Origin: Amblyomma americanum
Lineage: Eukaryota > Arthropoda > Arachnida > Ixodida > Ixodidae
Direction of reading: 5' to 3'
DNA: 64,000 bases
Assembly (NCBI RefSeq): GCF_052857255.1
Contig: NC_135505.1
Location: forward strand, 42,287,520-42,351,519
Shown here: positions 22,636 through 33,600 of the stretch, piece after piece
Numbering within the stretch: the stretch's first letter is position 1
How the letters are laid out: each line of letters opens with the position of its first letter
Made by a program: the position numbers and the translations under genes
Notes under the pieces: model-generated
What the model saw: the letters and a program-made list of their open reading frames with translations, nothing else
Database searches by the model: none
Told to the model about the DNA's origin: nothing

Positions 22636-23503
22636 TAATTAGGCACACTTTTGTTAGCTTCCGTTTTTAGTGTGGGTGCGATTTTTGTTTGTATGTTTGT
22701 TATCATTCCCGTTGTTTTTTATTATTTTGTCGTATGAGATCAGTTAGGTTGGCAGCCTCCCTTGCTGACGACCAGGCAATGCCGTTATATTTCTTTCAAC
22801 TAAGTTATATTGCAGAGACCCATCGTTCACCTTAAGCGGCTTCGCAGAATGCTCGCGCGGTACTCGCGAGCAAGAACTTCGAAGATGCCGGTTTAATATT
22901 GATAGCTCAGTTTTGAGGGAAAAAACGGGACTGACTCAGAACAGCTTGTCTCTAGCTCGTTGACGAAACAGTACCCAGAATTCTGTACAGGCATAAAGTA
23001 TTTCGCCGTTTTTTTTCTTTTGTCCGGAGTTCGGAGATGAGGGGGGGGGGGGGGGGGGCTGGGTAAAGATTTCAATGCGGCGATATTTGAGCGGCCTGCA
23101 CAGTGCCGCGGGATCACCGAGTCATCAGAGAATTCCCAGAATTTCGAAACCGTTACGACCGCCACTTGGAGGGAAGTGGCGGAAACGGGGGTGGGGGGGG
23201 CACAGAATACCTGTCTTCGGTTGCTGGCAATGAACAGTATTTAATCAATATCCTGAAAACATTTATGTGGAAGCAGTATATCGACATCCCCGGGTTCATA
23301 TAGATACACTTTCAATGTCATCATCATCGCCATCACCTCGATTTCAACGCTAGGTCTCATTGAATGATCGTTGCAGATTGTCACACATGAGAACTGGCGC
23401 GTTTACCTGCTGGACAATCCTAATGTCATTAATCTGGACCGACCTTTGCGCGCTCTTTTTAATGCGTGGTGCGCGCATGTGTAGTTATGGGGGATCCATA
23501 TGG
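22636..23503. other. Sequence between elements D and B2
   Basis: No gene seen. Two poly-G runs (~23040-23059 and ~23192-23199). Base 23503 ends the ATGG target copy of B2. Confidence 0.5.
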
Positions 23504-24643
23504 TGTGACATTCCGTGTGTGCTACGAGGATCCACGTTCGACGGCGCGGCGTAGACGGAGACCCGTGACAGCGGCATCATCAATTACCCAGCCATGCTCT
23601 TTGAGTGACGACCAGAACAACCGGACCCGCCGCTGCCCCGGGGAAACAGGCTTTATCCTCCCCAATTTCCGGTTACATTCCAGGACAAAGGAGCTGTCAG
23701 CGGGCCAGAGCGCACCCGTACCACAGCCGACGCTATGCGCTACCGCGAAGACAACATTCTTTCCCTCCCCCCCCTTTGTCGTGGGCTATCGCCGGGAAGG
23801 CACCCACAGCTTCCCAGAAGGGCCGTGACGGACACCTGTCATGGCGGACAGGCAGTACTCGCCAAGAATGTGGAAAGACAGGCGCTAGTGAATTAGCTCC
23901 GAAGAGAGAGCCTGTGTATACTCTCACTTGAGAGAGAGTGGTGGCGTTTTTGTTGTTTATTTAGTTTGTATTGTTAACAGACTCTGGGTTCGAGGCTAAG
24001 CCCAACCCAAGGGGTGGTCCCCATCTCGCATGTTATTTTGGATTGGAGAATTGATGCTTTGGGCGGGCCACTGGAAATGACCGCCCTTAGTCCTTTGTTA
24101 ATCAAGTGCTTAAAAGCGCATGTAAACGGATGCAGTCCAGTCCAGTCTGAGCTGGGGCTCCATGCTTAGCATGTAATGTGATGCTACTTAGGCACTAACC
24201 TGCCCGGTTGATGAGTAAAGTAGTGCAAAGTTTGTATGTTGTAAAATTATGCTCTGCTGTCATCATCTACAAGCTCGCCTCCTGTTCATCTTCCAAGCCG
24301 AACGACAATAGAGGAAGGGTTTGCGAACCATCCTCGAAGAAACGGACGACTATTGAAATTCTACTGCAACGCACGCTCAGGACGACATCGTTCGCCAAGA
24401 GGGCCAACAGCGCCGAAGCCCGACGGCGTGCAGCTTCTGCCAGCAACCGCTCGAGCCCAACTCCGGAGCCACTCCATCGCCCCCATGAAGTCGTCGGCAC
24501 GTAAGCTCGGACGCCCCAGCCTCTGATGTAACAATCTTAATCATGTGTAATTATTGAATATATCTGTTTGTTTAAACTGAGCCATACGGTGTCTCTTTGC
24601 CTCTCCGTCCCGTGTGGACCTGCGCATTATGGGGGTCATCACA
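23504..24643 (+). repeat. B2 5' LTR (1140 bp)
   Basis: TGTGA..TCACA ends. Lacks the ~48-bp block found at 11045-11093 in B1, and has a short poly-C run. Confidence 0.93.
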
Positions 24644-24644
24644 C

Positions 24645-24661
24645 TGGTGTCAGAAGTGGGG
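24645..24661 (+). other. B2 primer binding site (tRNA-Leu type)
   Basis: TGGTGTCAGAAGTGGGG, one base after the LTR. Its first 16 bases are an exact complement of the tRNA-Leu(CAG) 3' end as I recall it. Confidence 0.8.
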
Positions 24662-24797
24662 TCTCAAAAGCAAATGTCCTCTGAATGCTGTGACATTCAT
24701 GACTTCAAAATTGTAATCAAAAGGGAATCACGGGACTGATTGTGGGACTTTTACCCCCATTTGAGAGGCTTGAGGCACTGGAGGGCTTGAAAAAAAA

Positions 24798-25739
24798 ATG
24801 ACTGTATCTGAGGGAGCTCCCACTCCACAGCCGTCGCTCGGAGCAAGCATGCTGGCATTAGGAAGCCTCATTCCGACGTTTACGGGAGATAAGACAGGGG
24901 TTCCAATCTGCGATTTCTTTTCCATGCTAGAAGAGATTGGGAAAATGGGGGGATGGTCCGATGCTCAAATGCTGGGAATGGCGAGGTGTAAGATGGCAGG
25001 AGCTGCTCATGATTTTGCATGGCGAGACGAAAAAGTAAAATCCACAAAATCATTTGCGGAATTTAAGAAGCTCGCGTTTGAGCATTTTGACACTGAACCA
25101 CGTCACGTGCGAGTACAGAGGTTCCGTGACGCCGGACAGATGGTAGGGGAGGACGTGCGAACGTTTGCGTCGCGGCTTCAGCGCTTAGCGCGCGATACGT
25201 TAAGCAGGGAGGAGGAAGGAGACCAGCTTAAGAAGAAATACGCGGAGGATATACTTAAAGAGGAAATGACCGCTTTGTTCGTGGCTGGTCTGCAAGACCC
25301 CGTGCGCCGGTTCGTGCTCTCGCGCAAGCCGAGCAATTTCGACCAAGCCGTGGAGGCCGCATTGGATGAGGAACAAAATGAGGCGTTAACGACAGCCGCA
25401 GCGAGAGTACGCGTCATAGAGAGAGCGGTGCCCAACCCTGAGGTTGCTCTCTTAACAGAGCGGTTAGATCGCTTAGAACAGCTGCTATCTCAGCAGGTAG
25501 AATGCCAGGTTGAAGCGCGCGCTCAACAGCGCCCATTCGCTGGAAACCGGAGACCGCCACAAAGCTACAGGCGCGGTATGCGAGATTTTGAAGAAATCGT
25601 ATGCTTCGCTTGCCAGGGTCGCGGACACATCGCCAGGTTCTGCCAAAACGTGCGCCGTGGGGAGCCACAAAGAGAAGCAGGCGAGACACGCCCTAAGCAA
25701 GCCTACAGCGGGGCTCCAGATACCGAGTCAAAAAACTAG
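24798..25739 (+). CDS. gag: B2 Gag polyprotein
   Basis: Particle protein of 313 residues. I take the ATG at 24798, after an A-run, because the upstream in-frame opening has no ATG. Residues ~15-190 carry a Gypsy capsid pattern (IPTFTGDKTGVPICDFFSMLEEIG, WSDAQMLGMARCKM, FAEFKKLAFEHFDTEP, LFVAGLQDPVRRFVL). A short leucine-rich stretch (LLTERLDRLEQLL, ~220-235) could be a coiled coil. One CCHC knuckle is at 269-282 (CFACQGRGHIARFC). The last codons form the frameshift heptamer. Sequence agrees with B3 apart from scattered substitutions. Confidence 0.92.
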   Translation: MTVSEGAPTPQPSLGASMLALGSLIPTFTGDKTGVPICDFFSMLEEIGKMGGWSDAQMLGMARCKMAGAAHDFAWRDEKVKSTKSFAEFKKLAFEHFDTEPRHVRVQRFRDAGQMVGEDVRTFASRLQRLARDTLSREEEGDQLKKKYAEDILKEEMTALFVAGLQDPVRRFVLSRKPSNFDQAVEAALDEEQNEALTTAAARVRVIERAVPNPEVALLTERLDRLEQLLSQQVECQVEARAQQRPFAGNRRPPQSYRRGMRDFEEIVCFACQGRGHIARFCQNVRRGEPQREAGETRPKQAYSGAPDTESKN

Positions 25740-25772
25740 TTAGTCCTCCCCAGCCTGAGGAGCGTGGGGAGG
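25730..25772 (+). promoter_or_regulatory. B2 programmed -1 frameshift signal
   Basis: In the gag frame TCA AAA AAC TAG the heptamer A_AAA_AAC (25730-25736) abuts the TAG stop. After an 8-nt spacer an 8-bp stem forms (25745-25752 with 25765-25772, CCTCCCCA/TGGGGAGG) with a 12-nt loop. The -1 frame is open from the heptamer straight into protease, which has no ATG of its own before the active site. Confidence 0.88.
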
Positions 25773-28332
25773 GAGCAGTAGATGATGAGGTGGTGGTAGT
25801 TTGTGTGGCCGACGAGGCATGCCCTGTTGTGCGTTGCAAGTTAAATGGTTGTTGTATGGAATTGTTGATAGATACGGGGTCAAAGGTGACATTGCTTAAG
25901 GAGAGCAGTTTTAACACGCTTCGAAGGAAGGGGGACCGCGAGGTGTTGGAAGCGTCTGGTGGTATGGCGACCAAATTTGTAGGCATAACGGGGGATCTTC
26001 TTGGCATAAGTGGACTCTACCGGTTACACTTCTCTCTCGGCGGAATTGCATTGGAGCACCCCTGCTACGTATGCCCGGACACGGTGTCTCTGCCAAACGG
26101 AGTGTCAGGTATATTAGGGCAGGATTTTTTGAGAAAAGGGAAGGTAGTAGTCTCATTCTCTGAGGAAGAGGTTAATGCGGGCGGCTCAAAAGTTCCGTTT
26201 TTGAACAGGAGAGGGGCTGAGATTCGCATTACCGATATTGACACCCGTCAAACAGTGGGATCATTGGAGAAGGTATATTCGCGGGTTGCCGTCCGGCTGG
26301 TCGAGGAGGCGGTCGTCCTTCCTTGGTCGGAGCACATTTTGTACGCGTTTGTGCCTTCAGATGTAGAGAGCGGCGCCGTGGGAGTGCTTGAGCCGGTCGA
26401 CTCTCTCAGCAATGGCCTGAAGGCAGCCGCGTGCCTCATGACAGTTAATGACGCCCACAGAGTGCCCCTACGGGTGGTTAACTGTAGCCAGCAGCCACTG
26501 AGCCTTCCCAAGAACAAAACATTGGCTTTCTTCACCTCTGCGATAGAGCAACGTGAGCCCACCGATACGGTACTCGCAACTGTAGAGCATGCTAGTCCTT
26601 CGGCTGCTCCAAAGGTGTCGTTCGATCTTTCTCACGTAAAATCCAGGGAGAGGGAGGCTCTGGCTGGTTTGCTGAACGACTACTCGGAGGTATTCGCCGC
26701 GTCCAACCTGGATTTGGGCTGCTGTGGCGTTATAAAGCACAGGATAGAAACCGGCACTTCATCGCCCGTTTACCAGCGTGCGTACAGGATTCCTTACTCC
26801 CAACGTGAGGAGATGGAGCGGCAGGTGCAGGACCTGATTGATCGCGGCATTGTCGAACACTCAAAGTCACCCTGGGGAGCACCAGCACTATTGGTGGAAA
26901 AGCCAGATGGCTCGTATCGATTGGTAGTGGACTACCGCAAACTAAATGCCGTAACTCGCATCAATCCATACCCCATCCCCAATATACAGGAGACGCTTTC
27001 TCAGCTGGGCTCTGCCAGGTACTTCACGGTAGTGGACATGGCGGCGGGATTCTGGCAGATAGCAATGGATCCGGCAGATGCCGAGAAAACGGCATTCAAC
27101 ACGCCCTCAGGGCACTATGAATGGAAAAGAATGCCGATGGGTCTGGCCAACAGCCCTGCTGTCTGGCAGAGAACCGCTGATGTTATCCTGGCAGGTCTTC
27201 TGGGGAGGCTGTGCTTCGTGTATATGGATAACATTATCATATACAGTGACAGTTTTGATAACCATTTGCGCGATATTGAGCAGGTTTTGGTGCGACTAAG
27301 AGCAGCGGGTCTCAAGCTGAAACCCTCTAAGTGCCAATTCCTCAAAAACGAGGTGAAAGACCTCGGGCACGTTGTTTCAGCTGACGGCGTGCGACCGGAC
27401 CCTGAGAAACTAAGGTGTGTCTCGGATTTTCCATCCCCGACTAGCGTCCGCCAGGTCCGGCAGTTTCTCGGCCTGATCGGTTACTACCGAAGGCACATAG
27501 AGGAGTTCGCCAAGCTCGCTAAGCCGCTCACCGCCTTAACAGCCAAAAATGTCGCCTTTCGCTGGGACGAAAACGCGGAGAATGCTTTTGGGGCCCTGAA
27601 AAGGAAGCTAATGAGTGCACCGCTGTTGCGCCACCCGGATTTTAATTTGCCCTTCGTTATGGCCACAGATGCGTCAAAGTTCGCAGTTGGTGCCGTGCTA
27701 TCTCAGGTTATCGAGGGCAAAGAACATCCCGTTGCTTTTGCAAGCCGACAGCTGAGCCCCACAGAGCAAAAGTGCGGAGCTACGGAAAGGGAGTGCCTCG
27801 CCGTTGTCTGGGCAGTAAAGCACTTCAGATGCTACCTTTACGGCCGCAAATTCAAGCTAGTCACAGACTGCCATCCTCTGAAATGGGTGATGAGTGTCAG
27901 GGACCCTAGCTCGCGACTCGCTAGATGGAATCTACACCTGCAGGAATACTGCTTTGAAGTTGAGCACAAGTCAGGAAAGACACATCTGAATGCTGATGCA
28001 CTCAGCCGCACAGCTGCCGTGGCAGCTATAGATGAGTTTGTCCCCGTAGTCGACCCCGCCGAATTACGCACAGAGCAGTGCAAAGATCCTGACCTGAAGC
28101 GAATAATCGAAAGCTTAGAGGGCGCACCGTCTCACCCCGAACAGCTAGGTTATTTCATTGGCAAAGACGGCACCCTGTGTCGGCGCACGAGGCCAACCAG
28201 GAAAGGGAGACCAGAGAAAACCGCTTGGGAGAGAGTCGTCATACCTCGGTCGTGGACAGAAAGGGTTCTTCGCGCGTTTCACGATGCGCCATGCGCCGGT
28301 CATTTTGGCGTAGCGAAGACACGCAGGCGTGT
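25730..28332 (+). pseudogene. pol: B2 Pol N-terminal part (protease, RT, RNase H), RT box mutated
   Basis: Entered by -1 frameshift. Protease has LLIDTGSKVTLL (DTG intact). RT spans roughly residues 345-510 counted from 25790, with the usual GAPALLVEKPDGSYRLVVDYR and FTVVDMAAGFWQI motifs, but the catalytic box reads YMDN (Asn codon 27230-27232) where B1 and B3 have YMDD. The second aspartate binds a catalytic metal, so this RT should be inactive. RNase H follows (ATDASKFAVGAVL, ERECLAVVWA). The frame continues to the HHCC region (FHDAPCAGHFG) and is then broken by the LINE insertion. Confidence 0.92.
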
Positions 28333-29032
28333 CTAAACAATATAAATTAGAAGAATCTAAAAATATAAATGCATTAAAATTGCTGGCCGGACTGGAAAAG
28401 CACACTCCTACCTACCCAACGCGCAAGCCCGAACAATGGAATGTGAGTAAATGCCGTACGGGTTATGGAAATCAAATGTTGAAATTCCAACTGCCGACAA
28501 TGCTAAATGATTTCTTGAAGGACAAGAACACAGATATACAATCTGTTTCATTGAAAAACCTAAGAAAGAAATTTGTATGGAATTAGAATGTGAACATGTT
28601 TTTCTTATTCTTTGGAACCATTTGTTTTTTTTTTTGCATTTACTTCTGTATCTCTACTTTTTACCAGATATATTTCAACTATCTTATACGGGAGTCTAGG
28701 TTTGTGCACGCTTCTATATGTTATGTAATAATTTCATTACCTGTATGTCTTATTGATGTATGCACAACTTGGACTGGCGTATGTTTCACTGTCACTTATT
28801 AGTCTGCTTTATGCACTTATATATATATATATTTTTATTACTGCAGCAGTAGCTGCAGATTGCGTTCCCAAAATCCAAATGCTGTGTTTTCTTTTCTCTT
28901 TTTTTTTCCTCTTTATATTTTTACCATGCGCTGCCTCTGTTTGCCATGTATTGGGGTGCGGGCCTAGTCAAGCCGATGTCAGGCTTTTTGTCTGTACTCC
29001 AAACATCCTTGAGATGTTGAATAAAGATTGTA
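28333..29032 (+). mobile_element. 5'-truncated LINE fragment inserted in B2 pol
   Basis: 700 bp absent from B3. It starts inside a LINE C-terminus (HTPTYPTRKPEQWN..CRTGYGNQML..LPTMLNDFL, stop at 28584-28586), followed by a T-rich 3' UTR and an end in AATAAAGATTGTATTGTA with no poly-A. The same LINE family is at 36063-36964. The 7-bp target segment GGAGCGT is missing and TTGTA is shared at the 3' junction, so it entered with a small target deletion. Confidence 0.88.
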
Positions 29033-30319
29033 TTGTACTTTTGGAGTGGCATGCGACGGGATGTTAGAGACTACTGTGCGAAGTGTCATTCCTGTCTCGA
29101 AAGAAAAACACCCAAGGGACGAAGACCAGCTCCAATTCAGCCGTTCCCTGAGGTTTCGGCTCCCTTCGAGCGGACAGGTATGGACATAATGGGCCCATTG
29201 CCCACGACCACTTCCGGAAACAAGTACATTTTAGTATTTGTCGACCACCTTTCAAAATACGCGGAAGCGGTAGCACTCCCCGATCAGAAGGCAGACACGG
29301 TTGCAAGAGCATTTGTCGAACAGATCGTGCTCCGACATGGACCCCCGAGGCAACTCTTGACAGATCGGGGAACGAACTTCGTGTCGCAGCTAATGAGGAG
29401 AGTTTGCGAGCTGCTTAAGATCGCTAAGAAGCAGACAACACCGTACCATCCGGCTTGCAACGGCGCGGTGGAGCGACTGAACCAAACCGTGGCCGGGTTC
29501 CTGTCGCATTTTGTTTCGCGCGACCTGCGGGACTGGGACTTGTGGCTCCCGTATGCAATGTTTGCCTACAATTCCGCAGCACACGAGAGCACGGGCGAAT
29601 CGCCATTCTTTCTTCTCTACGGCCGAGACCCGGACCAGCCTAGTGAAGTGCCAGAGGGCCCCCGTCGTGTCCCATACGCTTCACTGGACGACTTTAAGGT
29701 TGAGCTAGAATCGCGCTTGCAAGTGGCGAGGGACATCGCAAAGGAGTCCTTAAAGAAAGCGGCGAAGCGCAGGAAGGAGGTTCACGATCGCAGTGCTAGA
29801 GACGCGCCGTTTGATGTGGGGGACAGCGTGTACATTGAAAACTGCCAAAGGCAGATTGGGCTAGCTCGTAAGTTCCAGACGAAGTGGAGAGGACCGTGCG
29901 AGGTTGTCGAGAAGCTTTCTCCGGTAAACTTCAGAGTCCGAGACGTGAACCGGCGTTTGATAAGGATACACGCAAATCGCCTCAAGTCGGCACCGGTTCA
30001 GTATTCACGAAATGAGGAAAGGGAAAGCGCGGATTTTGATGGGGACAGAAGTGAAGCGGAGCGCGCAGATAGTTCGCAAGAAACGCCCTCTCCTGCATTT
30101 GTTCGGCAGGCGCCCGAGGTGACGGCCGGAATGCCACCGGATTTACTTCATGCATTGCTAGAAGAAGAAGCGCGCGAGGTTGCCGCGCAGATAACGCCAG
30201 GAGAGGCTCCTGCCACGAGCCCTCGCGAGTCCCAAAGCAGACAAAGGGGTACAGACTTACTTAGTATGACTCATGAAGGCCGATATCCGCTGCGAAATCG
30301 GAAAGCTAAGTCGGACTAA
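29033..30319 (+). pseudogene. pol: B2 Pol C-terminal part (integrase)
   Basis: Continuation of the B2 pol after the LINE. It holds the CC pair of the HHCC zinc domain (YCAKCHSC), the integrase core with the D,D,E triad in GMDIMGPLP, LTDRGTNF and GAVERLNQT, then a GPY/F-like module (WRGPCEVVEKLSPVNFRV) and an acidic, Ser/Glu-rich tail ending RYPLRNRKAKSD. Without the frameshift-joined upstream part it cannot be made as part of Pol. The domain itself shows no catalytic loss. Confidence 0.9.
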
Positions 30320-30812
30320 TGGCGTAAACAGAGCGGAGTTTTGAACTGGTTAGAATTGTGTAATGCCACAGCTCATAACATTGCTATGTGCTTATGTGTT
30401 AAGTTATCGGAGTTGGTAGTAAAACCTTTCTGTCATTAAGTAACACCTTCACAGGAGAGCATGCGGAGCGCATGCAGAACCTGCCCTACTTCCTTTCGTT
30501 ATCTATATTTTTGTCTGTGCCGTGATCGTGCTAGAAGTGGGAGCTCCTTTGTAACTGTGGTAAATTTATTTCGTCCAGTTTGGACTAGAAAGGAGAGGCT
30601 TGGGTGCTGAGTTTCATGTTTATCTGTAAAAGAAGATCAGTGCTGCCCCTGGAGACGCCAGTATTGACAGCGGAGGCATATGGTGTTGTGCAGTGGTGTT
30701 GAGTGCAGCGAAAAGTGTTTTGTCGGACGCACTGTGCGAGGCGATTCAGAAAGACAAGGGGAGCTGCGTGGACTCAAATGTTCGGAGAACATTCTTCTGG
30801 AGGGTGAGCGAG
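30320..30812 (+). other. B2 3' untranslated region, no env
   Basis: About 490 bp between pol and the 3' LTR with no third open frame, so there is no envelope gene. A purine-rich segment CTGGAGGGTGAGCGAG directly before the LTR is the likely, rather weak, polypurine tract. Confidence 0.7.
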
Positions 30813-31954
30813 TGTGACATTCCGTGTGTGCTACGAGGATCCACGTTCGACGGCGCGGCGTAGACGGAGACCCGGGACAGCGGCATCATCAATTACCCAG
30901 CCATGCTCTTTGAGTGACGACCAGAACAACCGGACCCGCCGCCGCCCCGGGGAAACAGGCTTTATCCTCCCCAATTTCCGGGCACATTCCAGGACAAGGG
31001 AGCTGTCAGCGGGCCAGAGCGCGCCCGTACCACAGCCGACGCTATGCGCTACCGCGAAGACAACATTCTTTCCCTCCCCCCCCCTTTTGTCGTGGGCTAT
31101 CGCCGGGAAGGCACCCACAGCTTCCCAGAAGGGCCGTGACGGACACCTGTCATGGCGGACAGGCAGTACTCGCCAAGAATGTGGAAAGACAGGCGCTAGT
31201 GAATTAGCTCCGAAGAGAGAGCCTGTGTATACTCTCACTTGAGAGAGAGTGGTGGCGTTTTTGTTGTTTATTTAGTTTGTATTGTTAACAGACTCTGGGT
31301 TCGAGGCTAAGCCCAACCCAAGGGGTGGTCCCCATCTCGCATGTTATTTTGGATTGGAGAATTGATGCTTTGGGCGGGCCACTGGAAATGACCGCCCTTA
31401 GTCCTTTGTTAATCAAGTGCTTAAAAGCGCATGTAAACGGATGCAGTCCAGTCCAGTCTGAGCTGGGGCTCCATGCTTAGCATGTAATGTGATGCTACTT
31501 AGGCACTAACCTGCCCGGTCGATGAGTAAAGTAGTGCAAAGTTTGTATGTTGTAAAATTATGCTCTGCTGTCATCATCTACAAGCTCGCCTCCTGTTCAT
31601 CTTCCAAGCCGAACGACAATAGAGGAAGGGTTTGTGAACCATCTTCGAAGAAACGGACGACTATTGAAATTCTACTGCAACGCACGCTCAGGACGACATC
31701 GTTCGCCAAGAGGGCCAACAGCGCCGAAGCCCGACGGCGTGCAGCTTCTGCCAGCAACCGCTCGAGCCCAACTCCGGAGCCACTCCATCGCCCCCATGAA
31801 GTCGTCGGCACGTAAGCTCGGACGCCCCAGCCTCTGATGTAACAATCTTAATCATGTGTAATTATTGAATATATCTGTTTGTTTAAACTGAGCCATACGG
31901 TGTCTCTTTGCCTCTCCGTCCCGTGTGGACCTGCGCATTATGGGGGTCATCACA
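30813..31954 (+). repeat. B2 3' LTR (1142 bp)
   Basis: Near identical to the B2 5' LTR (a few substitutions, poly-C length), indicating a fairly recent insertion. Confidence 0.93.
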
Positions 31955-31958
31955 ATGG

Positions 31959-32389
31959 ACCTGGAAATGGGGGTGGGTAGGGAAGTCGTATGACGTGACA
32001 TTACATCGTTGTCACATGACTATGTGCGACGTCACATTACAGCGTTCTCACGTGACCTGGTATACGTCACACTCATATGATGTCATCAGTAAAACTAGTT
32101 AGTCTTAGTGTTGCATAGTTACACTAATAAGCATTGAATTGCCATGTTGACCAGTGTATGTCAATTATCTATAATTAATGATGTGACATTATCATCGATG
32201 TGACATCATCGTCGACTCACACGTCACAAGGTGCCGTTTCTGGCGGCGACTTTTTTGCGAATATGACCTTGAAACTGAGCCATTTAATGCTGTCGTATTA
32301 CCAAAAGGAGCCCCTCGTTTCTACACGGACATATATACAACGCGCCTCTGTTGGTGTACTACACTTGAAAGCAGCATACAGAGCAAACT
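31959..32389. other. Unassigned sequence after B2
   Basis: Rich in short GTGACATCATC and GACGTCACAT words. No gene seen. Confidence 0.5.
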
Positions 32390-32685
32390 ACGCGCTTTAC
32401 TACCGCGGCCCATTCCCTGTTCGCCACTTTCCTAATGCGGTATTTATCTGCGAGTATCCTATCGAGGCTAATTTAAATTTCCTTTTATGCTACTATGCGG
32501 ATCCAACAGTGACGAAGCTGGTCAATACATTCTGCTTCTGCAGTGCGTAGGCATGACGCAGCCGCCGGTAGCTGCGGCAGCTGCGGTAGGCACGGGCAGG
32601 CGGAACTTGCTTTGCCTAAAATGCGAAAGTCGCTGCTGACATCAGCGCCACCGCATCTTCGTGACGTCGCGAGGTGAAGGTCTAC
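32390..32685 (+). mobile_element. Family E fragment (copy E2)
   Basis: About 300 bp homologous to 40449-40738. Both translate to ALYYRxPxPVxxFPNAxF then CExPIEA, LCYY and LVNT, ending CFCSA, and both end at GGTCTA. Confidence 0.65.
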
Positions 32686-32989
32686 AGACTCGATTGTGGC
32701 ATCAAAATGACGTCAAGCCAGGCAATTGAACAAACGTCCGGTCTTCGCGAGCTGCAACGTCCCCTGCTTGAACCGAGTTAACTGACTCTGCAGTTGGGCT
32801 GACATATGTGCGAAAACTTGGCCGGCGGGCAGCACAGGTCACGGCTTGTGAACTTCCGCCCCCTCCAAGTAGGGACACACGGAGCGGCAAGCACCTATGC
32901 GCCGCTAGACTGAAGCAACTCAAGCTTTGCCGCCGCACACCAGTGCCTGAGCGCTGCTTGGCTTCTTGAATCTCACACGATAAAAGACA

Positions 32990-33600
32990 TCGGAAAGAGT
33001 AGTGACTGCTGTAATCGACTGACGACAAAGCAAGCCTGCCAAAGTAGGGAGCATTCGGCCACGCGCTTGACGCGGACTGCCGGGCACGAGGGGCTGGAGG
33101 GAAACGAGGCCGCGGACACTAAAGCTGGAGGATACACTCATCGAGCGACTAACGTGTCCCTCTCTCCTCTACCTACCACGAACGCCTCATAATGTTCCGA
33201 ACACAAAGGCAAGTCAATCCTCCACCACACCATAAGCCAGCAACGACAGAAGCGAGGGATTCCCGACAACTACAGACGAACGCCTTTCCTTACTTGCACA
33301 AATATATCATCATTCCCGATAGATATGACGGAATCTGTTCCTGCTGCGGTGGAATCCGGACGACATGCCATGTAAGAAGGGGTTGCTCAGGTCCCAAGCC
33401 CCTGAACAAGACAAACATCAATCCAAGGAAGAGGAGAGTCAGCCCTGTTAAGCTTTGATTGTGCGACTCAGCGTAACCTGATATCCTATAAGCAACAGCG
33501 ACTGTGGTGGACTTGGAGTCCTAAATTAAGGATTCCGCCCAAAGTTCGTGCTTCCTCCTCTTTATCCTTCCTTTTTTTCAATGACTGTTCTCTACTTCTA
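32990..33600 (+). pseudogene. LINE tail (RNase H and C-terminal domain) in I2
   Basis: Uninterrupted version of 9780-10314. RNase H signature RTAGHEGLEGNEAADTKAGGY, then after a frameshift PTYHERLIMFRTQ and the C-terminal QLQTNAFPYLHKYII..CSCCGG domain, with a stop near 33458. The intact B target site (single CTGC/GCAG core) is near 33009-33012. Confidence 0.78.

Larger units (their letters stand above)
23504..31954 (+). mobile_element. Gypsy-type LTR retrotransposon B2, full length, LINE-interrupted
   Basis: 8451 bp from LTR to LTR, flanked by the 4-bp target duplication ATGG (23500-23503 and 31955-31958). Gag is intact. Pol is split by a 700-bp LINE fragment at 28333-29032, and the RT catalytic box is mutated. 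LTRs are 1140 and 1142 bp and belong to a shorter subfamily than those of B1 and B3. Confidence 0.95.

Noticed and set aside
28590..29032. Membrane-protein-like frame in B2
   Set aside because: It is the T-rich 3' untranslated region of the inserted LINE.
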